Part shown: in pieces, positions 9,016 to 17,400 of the stretch | Numbering within the stretch: the stretch's first letter is position 1 | Layout of the letters: each line of letters starts with the position of its first letter | Source: CAYXFZ01 sp964464385 | GTDB lineage: Bacteria > Planctomycetota > UBA1135 | NCBI GenBank assembly: GCA_964464385.1 | Contig: CAYXFZ010000001.1 | Coordinates: 1 to 64,000 of the forward strand | Direction of reading: 5' to 3' | Length of the DNA stretch: 64,000 nt | Position numbers and translations under genes: made by a program | Notes under the pieces: model-generated | What the model was told of the DNA's origin: nothing | Seen by the model: only the letters and a program-made list of their open reading frames with translations | Database searches by the model: none

Positions 9016-10215
9016 TCAATCCGCCAAGTTGCGGGTCTCGTTGGGATCGTTCGCCAAGTTAAAGATCAACTCCTTTTCAAAACCATCGGCATTGCGGCGA
9101 CGGTGGATGGTTTTGCGGTCGCCATCAATCCAGGCCTCGGACTCCCAGACGTCATTGGAGGCAACAAAGCGGAATGGCGCGGCACTCGGGCCAAGCAAGG
9201 GAACCGGCGAGTCGGAGGGCAAAAGGCCGGCTGCCTGCAGAATCGTGGGAGTGACATTGCCGATTTGTTGCGGTCGACTTTCGCGGCTTCCTGCTTGCAC
9301 GCGACCGGGCCAGCGCAGAAGGCAAGGAACGCGCAGGCCACCCTCAAAAACAGTTCCTTTGCCGCCCCGTAGCTTGCCGTTGCTGCCCCCGTCTTCGGCG
9401 CGGGCGCCGTTGTCGGACAGAAAGAGAACCATGGTGTTCTCGGCCACACCACGCGCTTCAAGAGCCTGCAACACGCGCCCGACGGCCGCATCCAATTCCT
9501 CCACCATGGCGCAATACACGCGTCTTGCCGGATCTGCGATGTCCATGTGACGCCGGATGGCTTCCACGGGTGCCTGCAAGGGTAGATGCGGCGCAGTAAA
9601 GGGGAGGTAGAGGAAGAAGGGTTGGTCCGGGGCCAAATTTTGCAGATACGTCACGGCTTCGGCCGCAAGGAGTTGCGTTGCGTACCCGGCTTCCAACACG
9701 GGGTCTTCGTTGCGCCACCAATCCAGGGCTCCGTCTCGAGCTCTGTGGCTTTCGTAATCCACAGCCCCCTGGAGACAGCCATAAAAATGCTGGAAGCCTT
9801 GCTGATTGGGACGCTGGAATTCTTCGGCATGACCTAGGTGCCATTTGCCAATGCAAGCCGTGGCCCAACCCGCTTCTTGCAGCCGCGCGGCCACCGTCGG
9901 GATCCCAGCCGGAATCCCGACGGTGGCCTCGGGTCGCAACGGCCGCAAGCCCAAATTCATGTCCATGGGGTCTTCACCAGTCAACAAGGCCGCTCGCGAA
10001 GGAGAGCAAAGCGGCCAACCGTAAAAGCGATCGAAAACCATGCCTTGCTGGGCGAGGGTATCCAGGTTTGGGGTGGCCATTTCGCCACCAAGAAAACCTA
10101 GATCGCCCATGCCGAGATCATCAGCCAGGATTACGACAAAATTGAGCGGCGCTTCGGAGCGGTCTTGCGCGCAAGAAGCCAGGAGGAGAATCGGCCCCAG
10201 GAAGATGAACTTCAT
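9016..10215 (-). CDS. Sulfatase lipoprotein (type I, CSPSR motif)
   Basis: 399-residue formylglycine-dependent sulfatase. The N-terminal lipobox (LLLASC) predicts a lipoprotein acting in the periplasm or outer membrane. The motif FYGWPLCSPSRAALLTG contains C-S-P-S-R, the cysteine being converted to formylglycine. Metal-ligand segments VILADDLGMGDLGF, ACIGKWHLGH and FLSDNGA are all present. Substrate unknown, probably sulfated polysaccharide. Its ATG overlaps the stop of the preceding sulfatase as ATGA. No maturase is visible in this window. Confidence 0.93.
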   Translation of the reverse strand: MKFIFLGPILLLASCAQDRSEAPLNFVVILADDLGMGDLGFLGGEMATPNLDTLAQQGMVFDRFYGWPLCSPSRAALLTGEDPMDMNLGLRPLRPEATVGIPAGIPTVAARLQEAGWATACIGKWHLGHAEEFQRPNQQGFQHFYGCLQGAVDYESHRARDGALDWWRNEDPVLEAGYATQLLAAEAVTYLQNLAPDQPFFLYLPFTAPHLPLQAPVEAIRRHMDIADPARRVYCAMVEELDAAVGRVLQALEARGVAENTMVLFLSDNGARAEDGGSNGKLRGGKGTVFEGGLRVPCLLRWPGRVQAGSRESRPQQIGNVTPTILQAAGLLPSDSPVPLLGPSAAPFRFVASNDVWESEAWIDGDRKTIHRRRNADGFEKELIFNLANDPNETRNLAD

Positions 10216-11624
10216 GGTCGCGAACGCTCACCCCAATCGGTTGGGGGTGTCCATCCCTCGGGCGCTGCCGCGACATAGTCCGGAATGGCAGTGTGGGGAT
10301 AGAGTTTTTTCCAAGCATCCACCAAGGCAGAAAGTTCCACCACCGTATCCGGCTCTTGCTTCGCCAAGTTCTTTTGTTCTCCGGGATCGTCGCCCAAATG
10401 AAAAAGAAGATCCCGTTGGCGACCGTCTTCAAAGCTGCGCCGAATGTATTTCCATGGGCCGAAGCGGACTGCGTGAAAGAGGCCAAATTCGGAAAGGGTG
10501 GCGAAGAAGATCGGGCGCTTGGAGTCCATTGGGTCTTTTGCAAACAAAGGAAGAAGGTCGCGGCCATCCAAGGGCGAGTCCGCCTTGTTGGAAGTTGGCA
10601 AGGAAATCCCAGCCGCGGTCAGCATGGTGGGGGCCCAATCCTCGATGGCAACCTGATGTTCTAATTGGGTTCCGGCACGGATATGGCCTGGCCAACGCAA
10701 GACGCCGGGGACATGAATGCCACCCTCAAAGGTCGTGCCTTTGCCGCTACGAAAGGGGCGGTTGCTGCGGCGTTCGGCAAAGGAAGCACCATTGTCACTC
10801 AAAAACAACACCATGGTATTTTTTTCAAAGCCATGTTCTTTGAGAGAGTCCAGTACCCCACCTACGGCAAGATCGAGGGATTCCAACATGGCCAAGTAGG
10901 TGGCGTCCTTCTCATTTCCGACCTTCTCAAGGTAGTGGGCCACAAGCTCATCGGGTGCTTGGATCGGGGTGTGAACAGCACCAAAGGCCAACTCTAAGAA
11001 AAACGGCTGTTCGGAAGATTGCTCGGCAATCCAACGACGGGCTTCTTGGCCAAGCAAACGGGTGGAATAGCCGGCTTCTGCCACGGTTTCCCCGTTGCGT
11101 TGCCAATCGGGAGCGCCCCCCCGTGTGTGCGTCCAATGATCTCCAGCGCCGGTCAAGAATCCGTAGAAGTGATCAAAGCCACGCCGGTTGGGATGCATGC
11201 TGGGCGAGGCGTGCCCCAAGTGCCATTTCCCGATCAAAGATGTGGCATAACCGTGGTTGCGCAAACGCTCCGGTAACAAAACCACATCTCGTGGAATGCC
11301 GAGCGTATCCCACGGCCGAATGGGGCGATATTGCAGACCGAGGCGCATGGGCGAGTAACCGCTCAAAAGGGCCGCGCGGGTCGGCGTACATAGCGGCTGG
11401 ACATAGCATTGGTTGAGGGATGCCCCTTCTTCGGCCAGCCGATTCAGGTTGGGGGTTTGCGCCATGGAGCCGTGGAAACCCAAATCTCCCCAGCCGAGAT
11501 CATCCGCCAGGAAGATGACGAAATTGGGCGCCTGAGGAGCGTGCCTGGGGGACTCTTCGGCCCCCGCCGAGCACGCCGCCAAACCGAGGAGGGCGGAGCA
11601 GCCAAGCAAAAGGGCGCGGGCCAT
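10212..11624 (-). CDS. Sulfatase lipoprotein (type I, CTPTR motif)
   Basis: 470-residue sulfatase, paralogous to its downstream neighbour. The lipobox is in LLGLAACS. The active-site motif is QPLCTPTRAALLSGYSP (C-T-P-T-R), with VIFLADDLGWGDLGF, SLIGKWHLGH and LFLSDNGAS as metal and catalytic segments. The start at 11624 makes an ATGA overlap with the aldolase stop; an open frame extending upstream to 11747 lies over that gene and lacks a signal peptide. The pair probably acts on related sulfated sugars. Confidence 0.93.
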   Translation of the reverse strand: MARALLLGCSALLGLAACSAGAEESPRHAPQAPNFVIFLADDLGWGDLGFHGSMAQTPNLNRLAEEGASLNQCYVQPLCTPTRAALLSGYSPMRLGLQYRPIRPWDTLGIPRDVVLLPERLRNHGYATSLIGKWHLGHASPSMHPNRRGFDHFYGFLTGAGDHWTHTRGGAPDWQRNGETVAEAGYSTRLLGQEARRWIAEQSSEQPFFLELAFGAVHTPIQAPDELVAHYLEKVGNEKDATYLAMLESLDLAVGGVLDSLKEHGFEKNTMVLFLSDNGASFAERRSNRPFRSGKGTTFEGGIHVPGVLRWPGHIRAGTQLEHQVAIEDWAPTMLTAAGISLPTSNKADSPLDGRDLLPLFAKDPMDSKRPIFFATLSEFGLFHAVRFGPWKYIRRSFEDGRQRDLLFHLGDDPGEQKNLAKQEPDTVVELSALVDAWKKLYPHTAIPDYVAAAPEGWTPPTDWGERSRP

Positions 11625-12850
11625 CAGGCTTGGGCGGCGTCCAGAACCTCGCTTTCCGTCAGCAGGCGACTGGATTTTTTTGCCACATCCAGCACGGCGG
11701 CAATGCGTTCTTCCGTGGGCTGGATCCCTCGCTTTTCCAAAAACCAAATCACATTGGATTTACCACTCATGGGGCCGACCGAAATACGCTGTTCCAGGCC
11801 AAAGTCATCGGCCGGAACGCCCGAGTAAACCCGGTTGGCCAGCCAGGGATCATTTTTTCGCATGGCCTTGATGACCGCAGCGGCGTGTACGCCAGTAGCG
11901 GTCTCGAAGGCGTCAGCCCCAAATACGGCATATTCCTTGCGAATGGGCCTGCCTACGGCCTCGCTGGCCAGTCGCACATAGCGTTCCAGGGCGGTCAAGT
12001 CGCGGTCAATCCAGCCGAGCAAGTGGAGATTGACCAACAAGAGATCCATCTCCGTATTGCCGGCTCGTTCGCCGATCCCCAATGCGCAGGCGTGAGCCCG
12101 CTCAACTCCGGCGGAAAGAGCCGCCAAGGTGTTGACCAAACCGAGGCCACGATCCCGGTGACCATGCCAGTCCAAACCCACACTGGCGCCGCGCTCATTC
12201 AGAAAATTGGTCATCCAATCCACCAAATTGCGGACTCCCTCCGGGGTGGCACTGCCCACGGTATCGCACAAGCAGAGGCGATCTGCGCCCTCATCGACGG
12301 CGGCCCCGTAAAGGGCGGACAACGATTCCGGCGTGGCTCGCGTGGTGTCTTCCGTTACGAACATCAGCGACAAGTCGTGGGATTTGGCAAATCGAACCGC
12401 GTCCCGAACCTTGCTAACCATGTCCGGCAATTCCCAGCCTTCGGCGTAGACGCGAATCGGAGAACTCCCAATGAAGGCGCACACTTCGATCGGAGTCCCT
12501 ACCCGTTGTGACATTTCTACCACGGGTTCAATGTCAGCAATGACGGTACGACAAGCGACATTAGGAGTGATACGAAGGTCGGCCATTTCCTTGGCCACGG
12601 CCTCGATGCTTTCGCGCGCGCCGTAGCCTGCGCCCGGAAGACCGACATCGGCAGTGTCAATGCCGAGCTCATCCATGACATGAACCAACTCAATCTTTTT
12701 GTCCAGGGGCGGATCGGTCACCGAAGGACACTGCAAGCCATCGCGTAGAGTTTCGTCGTCGAGTCGAATGGCGCCCTTCGGGGCCGGAAGTTGGTTGGGG
12801 CTGCCCTCGCACCAGTCGTAAATCAGTTCCGGTTGCACGGCCTCACTCAT
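11624..12850 (-). CDS. HMGL-like acyltransferase/aldolase, LeuA (2-isopropylmalate synthase) family
   Basis: 408 residues. The N-terminal motif RLDDETLRDGLQCPSV and metal-binding GLDWHGHRDRGLGLV place it in the DRE-TIM family with 2-isopropylmalate, citramalate and homocitrate synthases. GERAGNTEMDLLLVNL and the C-terminal FETATGVHAAAV are also LeuA-type. It lacks the about 110-residue LeuA regulatory domain, so it resembles short homocitrate-like synthases; the substrate is open. The start at 12850 follows a clear GGAGG 8 nt upstream and overlaps the preceding gene by 8 bp. Coupling to two sulfatases is unusual. Confidence 0.85.
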   Translation of the reverse strand: MSEAVQPELIYDWCEGSPNQLPAPKGAIRLDDETLRDGLQCPSVTDPPLDKKIELVHVMDELGIDTADVGLPGAGYGARESIEAVAKEMADLRITPNVACRTVIADIEPVVEMSQRVGTPIEVCAFIGSSPIRVYAEGWELPDMVSKVRDAVRFAKSHDLSLMFVTEDTTRATPESLSALYGAAVDEGADRLCLCDTVGSATPEGVRNLVDWMTNFLNERGASVGLDWHGHRDRGLGLVNTLAALSAGVERAHACALGIGERAGNTEMDLLLVNLHLLGWIDRDLTALERYVRLASEAVGRPIRKEYAVFGADAFETATGVHAAAVIKAMRKNDPWLANRVYSGVPADDFGLEQRISVGPMSGKSNVIWFLEKRGIQPTEERIAAVLDVAKKSSRLLTESEVLDAAQA

Positions 12851-13904
12851 CGGAATCTCCTCCCTGTAGAAAATCGTCCAGCTCTTTTTGATCCAGGCGA
12901 GGAGGGCCACCCAACTCGGCAAGCAACTCATCAGTGACCCAATCGGCCAAGGTGAGATCGGCGGCCATGACTTTCGGATTGTCCGGCTGTTCTACGCCGA
13001 GCACGATGCCCTCGCGCCGAAGCCGGCTCTTGGGCCGAAAAAGGCGGCGCTTGCGGAAAAGATCATGGCGCGTTTCTGAAACAACCCGCAGGCATTCGAT
13101 GGCCGAGATAAAGGGCTCCCCTTCCACCAGCTCGGAAAAGAGGAGGTGGAGCAAAACCAATTGATGATCCATGCCCAGCTTGTGTTCGTGGCGAAACTTT
13201 TCCAGACGGAAGTTGCGGGCTTGCTTGGTGTTGCCGAGCCGCTGCCGCATGCGCATCAAGGCGGTGCGGGCGTCCTGGCGCAGCGGGCGAAACCGAGGAG
13301 AAGGGTGGCCACCGGGAGTGTCGGCGGGGAACAAGGCATCGGCGCGGGCCAAACAAAGATTGCGCCAACCGTAAAGCTCCCAAAGGTATTCCTCTTCGTC
13401 TTGGAAAGGCCGCGAAAGCTCTTCGCCAGTCGCAATCGTACTGGCTGGAGCCGCAGGGTTGCGATCCCAGAAGAGAGACAGCGATGCCGCGGATGGCGCA
13501 AACCAAGTGTCAATGGGGTCAAAGCCGCGGGCATGGGTTTGGTTGTGCAACCAACCGCCGGAGCGGAGTCGGCTGGAAGGATCCAAAGCCTCAAGCGATT
13601 CGTTGCGGCGGTAGCCTGCAAAGTGCATCAAGCCAACAAGAGTTCCGCCATCCATCATGCGGTCATCGCCCAGGAGTCGGCGGTGCAACAAGAGGGAAAG
13701 CAACATGAGCTCGATATCGGAAAGTTGCTGGGCGCCGACATGGGATGTGAGAGAGGGAAGTTGGTCGAAGACCTCTGTTCTTAGGGCACGCACCTTTTGC
13801 ACGGCGAGCGTCTCTTCCTGTGGATCGGGTTTGCCGTCTATGGACCGGGCCTTGAGTTGGTCAATGCGGTCGCAAATCTTGAGAAGGCCTTCGAGGGGGT
13901 TCAT
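12843..13904 (-). CDS. Conserved-looking hypothetical protein, 353 aa
   Basis: I do not recognise this family. It has no signal peptide or membrane segment. The N-terminus is helical (NPLEGLLKICDRIDQLKARS). A middle segment resembles the N-terminal parts of some bacterial AAA-ATPase proteins (LSDIELMLLSLLLHRRLLGDD), but no Walker motifs are present. The C-terminal part is basic (RKRRLFRPKSRLRREG) and may bind nucleic acid or a partner. It is the first gene of the minus operon with the LeuA-like enzyme and two sulfatases. A TACAAT box lies 8 nt before its ATG. Confidence 0.75.
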   Translation of the reverse strand: MNPLEGLLKICDRIDQLKARSIDGKPDPQEETLAVQKVRALRTEVFDQLPSLTSHVGAQQLSDIELMLLSLLLHRRLLGDDRMMDGGTLVGLMHFAGYRRNESLEALDPSSRLRSGGWLHNQTHARGFDPIDTWFAPSAASLSLFWDRNPAAPASTIATGEELSRPFQDEEEYLWELYGWRNLCLARADALFPADTPGGHPSPRFRPLRQDARTALMRMRQRLGNTKQARNFRLEKFRHEHKLGMDHQLVLLHLLFSELVEGEPFISAIECLRVVSETRHDLFRKRRLFRPKSRLRREGIVLGVEQPDNPKVMAADLTLADWVTDELLAELGGPPRLDQKELDDFLQGGDSDE

Positions 13905-13912
13905 TGCGCGTC

Positions 13913-13918
13913 ATTGTA
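13913..13918 (-). promoter_or_regulatory. Putative -10 box (TACAAT) upstream of the 353-aa hypothetical gene
   Basis: Minus-strand TACAAT 8 nt before the ATG at 13904. It is divergent from the TATAAT box of mgtE 61 bp away. No convincing -35. Suggests a very short or absent leader. Confidence 0.4.
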
Positions 13919-13979
13919 GGGGGCACCGATCGGCCCGGGCACTTGGCGCGGGCAGTCCCGGAAAAACCGTGGCTGTGCC

Positions 13980-13985
13980 TATAAT
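13980..13985 (+). promoter_or_regulatory. Putative -10 box (TATAAT) of mgtE
   Basis: A perfect TATAAT lies 9 nt before the mgtE ATG. With normal -10 to start-site distance the transcript would begin within about 3 nt of the codon, so there is no room for an M-box magnesium riboswitch. No -35 consensus at 17 bp. Confidence 0.5.
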
Positions 13986-13994
13986 TCGCCTCCA

Positions 13995-15389
13995 ATGTCG
14001 GACGACCGTCGCCGCGCACAACGCCAACAGGTGCTGGAAGCCCTGCGCAGTCATTTGCAGCAGCCCGTGGAGGTCCAATTTTCAAGCGAAGAGGGACTGC
14101 ACGAGGCTGACTTGGCGGATGTCTTGCACATGGATTTCTCGGTCGAGGAAGCCGCCAAGCTGTTTTCTTCCTTCGCCCCCAATCTTGCGGCCGAGGTCCT
14201 TGCCGAAGCAGAAAAGGAGTTTGCGTCTCGGCTAACCGAGGGCTTGAGTCCGTCCGCCCTCGGTGACCTTCTTGGCCGAATGTCCGCCGATGACGGCGCC
14301 GACCTCTTGGAGTTTGTGGACGAGGTTCGAGGACAAGAGGCCCTTGCCCACGTCCAGCCGGAAGAAGCCTCCGACTTGCGTCATTTGGGGGAGTATGGGC
14401 CCGAAACAGCGGGTGGAATGATGACCACCGAGTTCATTGCCGTGGCCCGAGAGGATCATGTCGGTGATCTGCTCAAGCGGATTCGGCGTGGCGAGGAAGG
14501 CGAAGCAGAGACGATTCATGCCCTTTACATCACCGACCCGTCGGGTCGATTGCTGGGGGTGGTGTCTGCGCGTGAACTCCTGGCATCTCCGATTCACGAT
14601 CCGGTTGGCGATCACGCCAGCCCCGATGTCATTCAGGCGCGCGCCGACGAAGACCAAGAGGAAGTTGCTCGGCGCTTGCTGCATTACAACTTGCACACCA
14701 TTCCCGTGGTCGATCCGCGTGGCGTCTTGGTCGGGATCATTACCAGCGACGACGCCCTAGAGGTGTTGGAAGAAGAGGGCTCGGAAGATGCACTGCTTTT
14801 GGCGGGCGCTAGTGGTGATACGGAAGCGGGCGAGTCATTGTTTCGTCAAGTTGCGCACCGTGCACCCATGTTGGCCATTACGGTCGCCGCGGGCCTGTTG
14901 ATGTCCCGCGTCATGAATCTCTATGCCCCGGAGTCCGCTGGAGCTGAAGGTTTTCCAGGCAACTCCTGGTTCCTGATTCTTTCCTATATCCCTATGGTGT
15001 TGGCCTTGTCCGGCACGATTGGTAGCCAGACTTCCGCGCTATTGGTTCGCGGCTTTGCGGTTGGCCGCATCCGTCCGGGCCGTCGTCGCCGCGTATTTGT
15101 TGGCGAAGTGAAGATCGGTCTGACCTTGGGAGCGCTCACCGGTTTGATAGCCATTCCGGCGGCGGCTTTCTTTGCTGGCGGCGATTGGACCATCGGTTTT
15201 TCTTTGGGCCTTGCTCTTCTCCTGGCCATGGCTTGGGCCGCGACCGCTTCGACTCTCATTGCCTTGGGATCCGAGGCCGCAGGCTTGGACCCGGCCTTGG
15301 TGGCGGGCCCGGTGATGTTGGCCGTGAGTGATTTGTCCGCAGTTCTTCTTTTCTTTGGTGTGGCTCGCGCCTTGTTCCCAGCAGTTTGA
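13995..15389 (+). CDS. mgtE: Magnesium transporter MgtE
   Basis: Inner-membrane Mg2+ channel of 464 residues. The cytosolic N domain contains ALGDLLGRMSADDGADLLEF and a YGPETAGGMMTTEF segment. A CBS pair follows (YITDPSGRLLGVVSARELL, PVVDPRGVLVGIITSDDAL). The C-terminal membrane domain has five hydrophobic segments, including the conserved FLILSYIPMVLALSGTIGSQ. Mg2+ sensing by the N and CBS domains closes the pore in known homologues. The stop overlaps the TTG start of lepB as TTGA. Confidence 0.95.
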   Translation: MSDDRRRAQRQQVLEALRSHLQQPVEVQFSSEEGLHEADLADVLHMDFSVEEAAKLFSSFAPNLAAEVLAEAEKEFASRLTEGLSPSALGDLLGRMSADDGADLLEFVDEVRGQEALAHVQPEEASDLRHLGEYGPETAGGMMTTEFIAVAREDHVGDLLKRIRRGEEGEAETIHALYITDPSGRLLGVVSARELLASPIHDPVGDHASPDVIQARADEDQEEVARRLLHYNLHTIPVVDPRGVLVGIITSDDALEVLEEEGSEDALLLAGASGDTEAGESLFRQVAHRAPMLAITVAAGLLMSRVMNLYAPESAGAEGFPGNSWFLILSYIPMVLALSGTIGSQTSALLVRGFAVGRIRPGRRRRVFVGEVKIGLTLGALTGLIAIPAAAFFAGGDWTIGFSLGLALLLAMAWAATASTLIALGSEAAGLDPALVAGPVMLAVSDLSAVLLFFGVARALFPAV

Positions 15390-16435
15390 ACTTCTTCGGT
15401 GGTTCTCGGGCCAAGTTTCTCAGTTGCGTGGGCTTGGCCCTACTCTTGGTCTTTGCCCTGCTCTTCCGGCCCGTGCGCATTGTTGGCGAGTCCATGTTGC
15501 CCAAGTTGGCCGACCGGGAAATTCGCCTCACGATTCCCACTTTTCTGCGACAAATCCGCCGCCACGACCGGGTGGTATTCCGTGAACCCGATACCGGCGA
15601 TCTCGCCGTCAAGCGCGTCGCCGGTCTTCCCGGAGAAAGAGTGCACTTGGCTTCTGGCGACCTCTTTATTGATGGCCGCCGCGATCAACGAACCATAGAA
15701 AGCCCCTGGGATTTGATCCCCTTGCTCAATCTGGGTGCCGCCGAGATTGCCCCCGCATTTGGGATCACGGATCGACAACGGGATGCCTCGGGGTTTTATT
15801 TGCTGAACGGCGAGGGCCGCTTGCGCAGGATGCCAATGGATGGCTTTCTCCTGGACGGCAAACTGCACCGTGGTGAGCGACCGGCTGTGGACTTGGGCGT
15901 TGCTGCTTTCTATCAACTCACTGAAGATGGGTTTTTGGAGTTGCGGATTTTTGAGGGCGCCATTCTTCACAGCCTGCGTTTGGATCGGCGTGGATTTCTG
16001 CTCCAGCGGGAGGGGAAGGTTTTGGCCCAGGCCGTGGTTGCTGACGTCGGCGAAGGCTGGCTCATGCTGGCCAAGGTGGATCAACGCCTCATCGCTCTTC
16101 TTGGCGGCAAGTTGCTCTGCCAGCCTGTGCCGGTGGATCCGGCGCCGCCGGTCTCCATTGCCGATGGCGTTTCCGGTCCCGCTTTTGAGCAAATTGGCTT
16201 GGCAGGCGCAGGCGTTTCCTTGAAGCGGATTCGAGTTGGCCGCGACTTTTTTCGGGAAGCAACCGGAACTTGGGCGGTTCGAGAGGAGTTGCAATTGACG
16301 GACAAGGAGTACTTCTTGCTGGGGGACCACCCTTCTGCCAGTCGCGACTCTCGTTTCTACGGGCCTGTCAGCAAAGGCCGCATCTTGGGCATCGTTGGCC
16401 CTCGCCTGCGCGCTGCCCCAGCCCACCAACCATGA
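15386..16435 (+). CDS. lepB: Signal peptidase I with large internal insertion
   Basis: Membrane-bound serine protease that removes signal peptides after export. It has one N-terminal membrane segment (FLSCVGLALLLVFALLF), the nucleophile Ser36 in IVGESMLP, the general base Lys76 in AVKRVAGLPGE, and box E near the C-terminus, YFLLGDHPSASRDSRFYGPV. The start is TTG at 15386, giving a TTGA overlap with mgtE. Roughly 190 unrecognised residues lie between the Lys box and box E, so at 349 residues it is longer than most simple homologues. The stop overlaps the sigma factor start. Confidence 0.93.
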   Translation: MNFFGGSRAKFLSCVGLALLLVFALLFRPVRIVGESMLPKLADREIRLTIPTFLRQIRRHDRVVFREPDTGDLAVKRVAGLPGERVHLASGDLFIDGRRDQRTIESPWDLIPLLNLGAAEIAPAFGITDRQRDASGFYLLNGEGRLRRMPMDGFLLDGKLHRGERPAVDLGVAAFYQLTEDGFLELRIFEGAILHSLRLDRRGFLLQREGKVLAQAVVADVGEGWLMLAKVDQRLIALLGGKLLCQPVPVDPAPPVSIADGVSGPAFEQIGLAGAGVSLKRIRVGRDFFREATGTWAVREELQLTDKEYFLLGDHPSASRDSRFYGPVSKGRILGIVGPRLRAAPAHQP

Positions 16436-17019
16436 CCAAGCCCTACTTGGAAGATCCAGGAGTTCAGTGGATGCTGGCTCTTCAGGCGGGGGATACGGAA
16501 GCTTTTGCCGCCATTGTTCAGGAATACGAAGGTCGAGCCTTTGCTCTCCTGCGCCGCATGCTGGGTCCAGCTGCTCCCGTGGAAGATTTGGCCCAGGAGG
16601 CCTTTCTTCGCGTTTGGCGAACCCGGGATCGGTATGAACCTGTCGGCAAGTTCTCGACTTGGTTTTTCCGCATCCTGCACAACCTAGCCCTGAATTCCGT
16701 GCGAGATTCCGGCCGCAAACCGGCCTCCCGGATGCCCCGAACCTTGGATGGCGAGGAACTGCCCCTGCCTGACGAGGGCGCGACCGAACCCTGGGAAGGG
16801 TTGGAATCGCGAGAATGGGCCCCCTTGATCGCCCGTGGACTGCAAAAGCTTCCGGAGAACCAGCGCACCGCCTTGGTGTTTCAACACTACGAAGGCCTTT
16901 CTCTGGAAGAAATCGGCGATGTTCTGGGCGTGAGCGCGAAAGCAGCCAAATCACTGCTCCACCGCTCCCGCGAAAATCTTCGTCTTTTCCTGGCCCCCTA
17001 CCGAAAGGAAGAACAATGA
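16432..17019 (+). CDS. RNA polymerase sigma factor, ECF family
   Basis: 195 residues with region 2 (FAAIVQEYEGRAFALLRRML, VEDLAQEAFLRVWRTRDRY, FSTWFFRILHNLALNSVRD) and region 4 (LPENQRTALVFQHYEGLSL followed by EEIGDVLGVSAKAAKSLLHR). Start ATG at 16432 overlaps the lepB stop; an upstream-extended frame lies in lepB. It is overlapped by a small membrane anti-sigma-like gene, then a helical exported protein, a typical envelope-stress module. Coupling to signal peptidase suggests it may be co-expressed with secretion. Confidence 0.93.
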   Translation: MTKPYLEDPGVQWMLALQAGDTEAFAAIVQEYEGRAFALLRRMLGPAAPVEDLAQEAFLRVWRTRDRYEPVGKFSTWFFRILHNLALNSVRDSGRKPASRMPRTLDGEELPLPDEGATEPWEGLESREWAPLIARGLQKLPENQRTALVFQHYEGLSLEEIGDVLGVSAKAAKSLLHRSRENLRLFLAPYRKEEQ

Positions 17020-17396
17020 CTCAAGACTGGTTGGACAATGTGCTCGACGAGGGTTCCCCTGAGCCCGTTCCCCCTGGTTTCCGCGACCGGGTTTTGATCC
17101 GCGTGGCTCAAGATGACCGCTTTGGCGGTCGTCTGCTCTCTTTCTGGCTGCCTCGCGCGGCGGTTGCCGCAGCCTTTGTGGTCGTTGGCTTTTGGCTGGG
17201 GAGCGGCCGACCCGACCTGACCTCTTCGGCGCCGTTGACCACCTCGGCGGCCTTGGCATCGGCCGAGTTGATGGAGATTTATGAATCTCAACAACTCCTG
17301 GAGAGTGCTTGGGAATTCGTCCTCGACGAAGATCTGGAGCTTGCCTTGACGGACGCTGCTGCCGGTACCTGGGATCCCGTGGCCCCAGAGAAATAA
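17016..17396 (+). CDS. Putative membrane anti-sigma factor
   Basis: 126 residues, ATG overlapping the sigma stop as ATGA. It has a short acidic cytoplasmic N-terminus (DWLDNVLDEGSPEPVPPGFRD), then one membrane segment (AAVAAAFVVVGFWLGS, about residues 48-63), then a short periplasmic tail. No HxxxCxxC zinc anti-sigma motif is present. Position and topology suggest it holds the sigma factor at the membrane; this is inference. Confidence 0.65.
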   Translation: MTQDWLDNVLDEGSPEPVPPGFRDRVLIRVAQDDRFGGRLLSFWLPRAAVAAAFVVVGFWLGSGRPDLTSSAPLTTSAALASAELMEIYESQQLLESAWEFVLDEDLELALTDAAAGTWDPVAPEK

Positions 17397-17400
17397 GCTC

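Noticed and set aside
13905..13994. Magnesium (M-box) riboswitch before mgtE
   Set aside because: The TATAAT lies 9 nt from the start codon, leaving no leader to fold.
15440..16954. 504-aa minus-strand open frame
   Set aside because: Antisense to lepB and the sigma factor; no recognisable domains; GC-rich codon use leaves such frames open.
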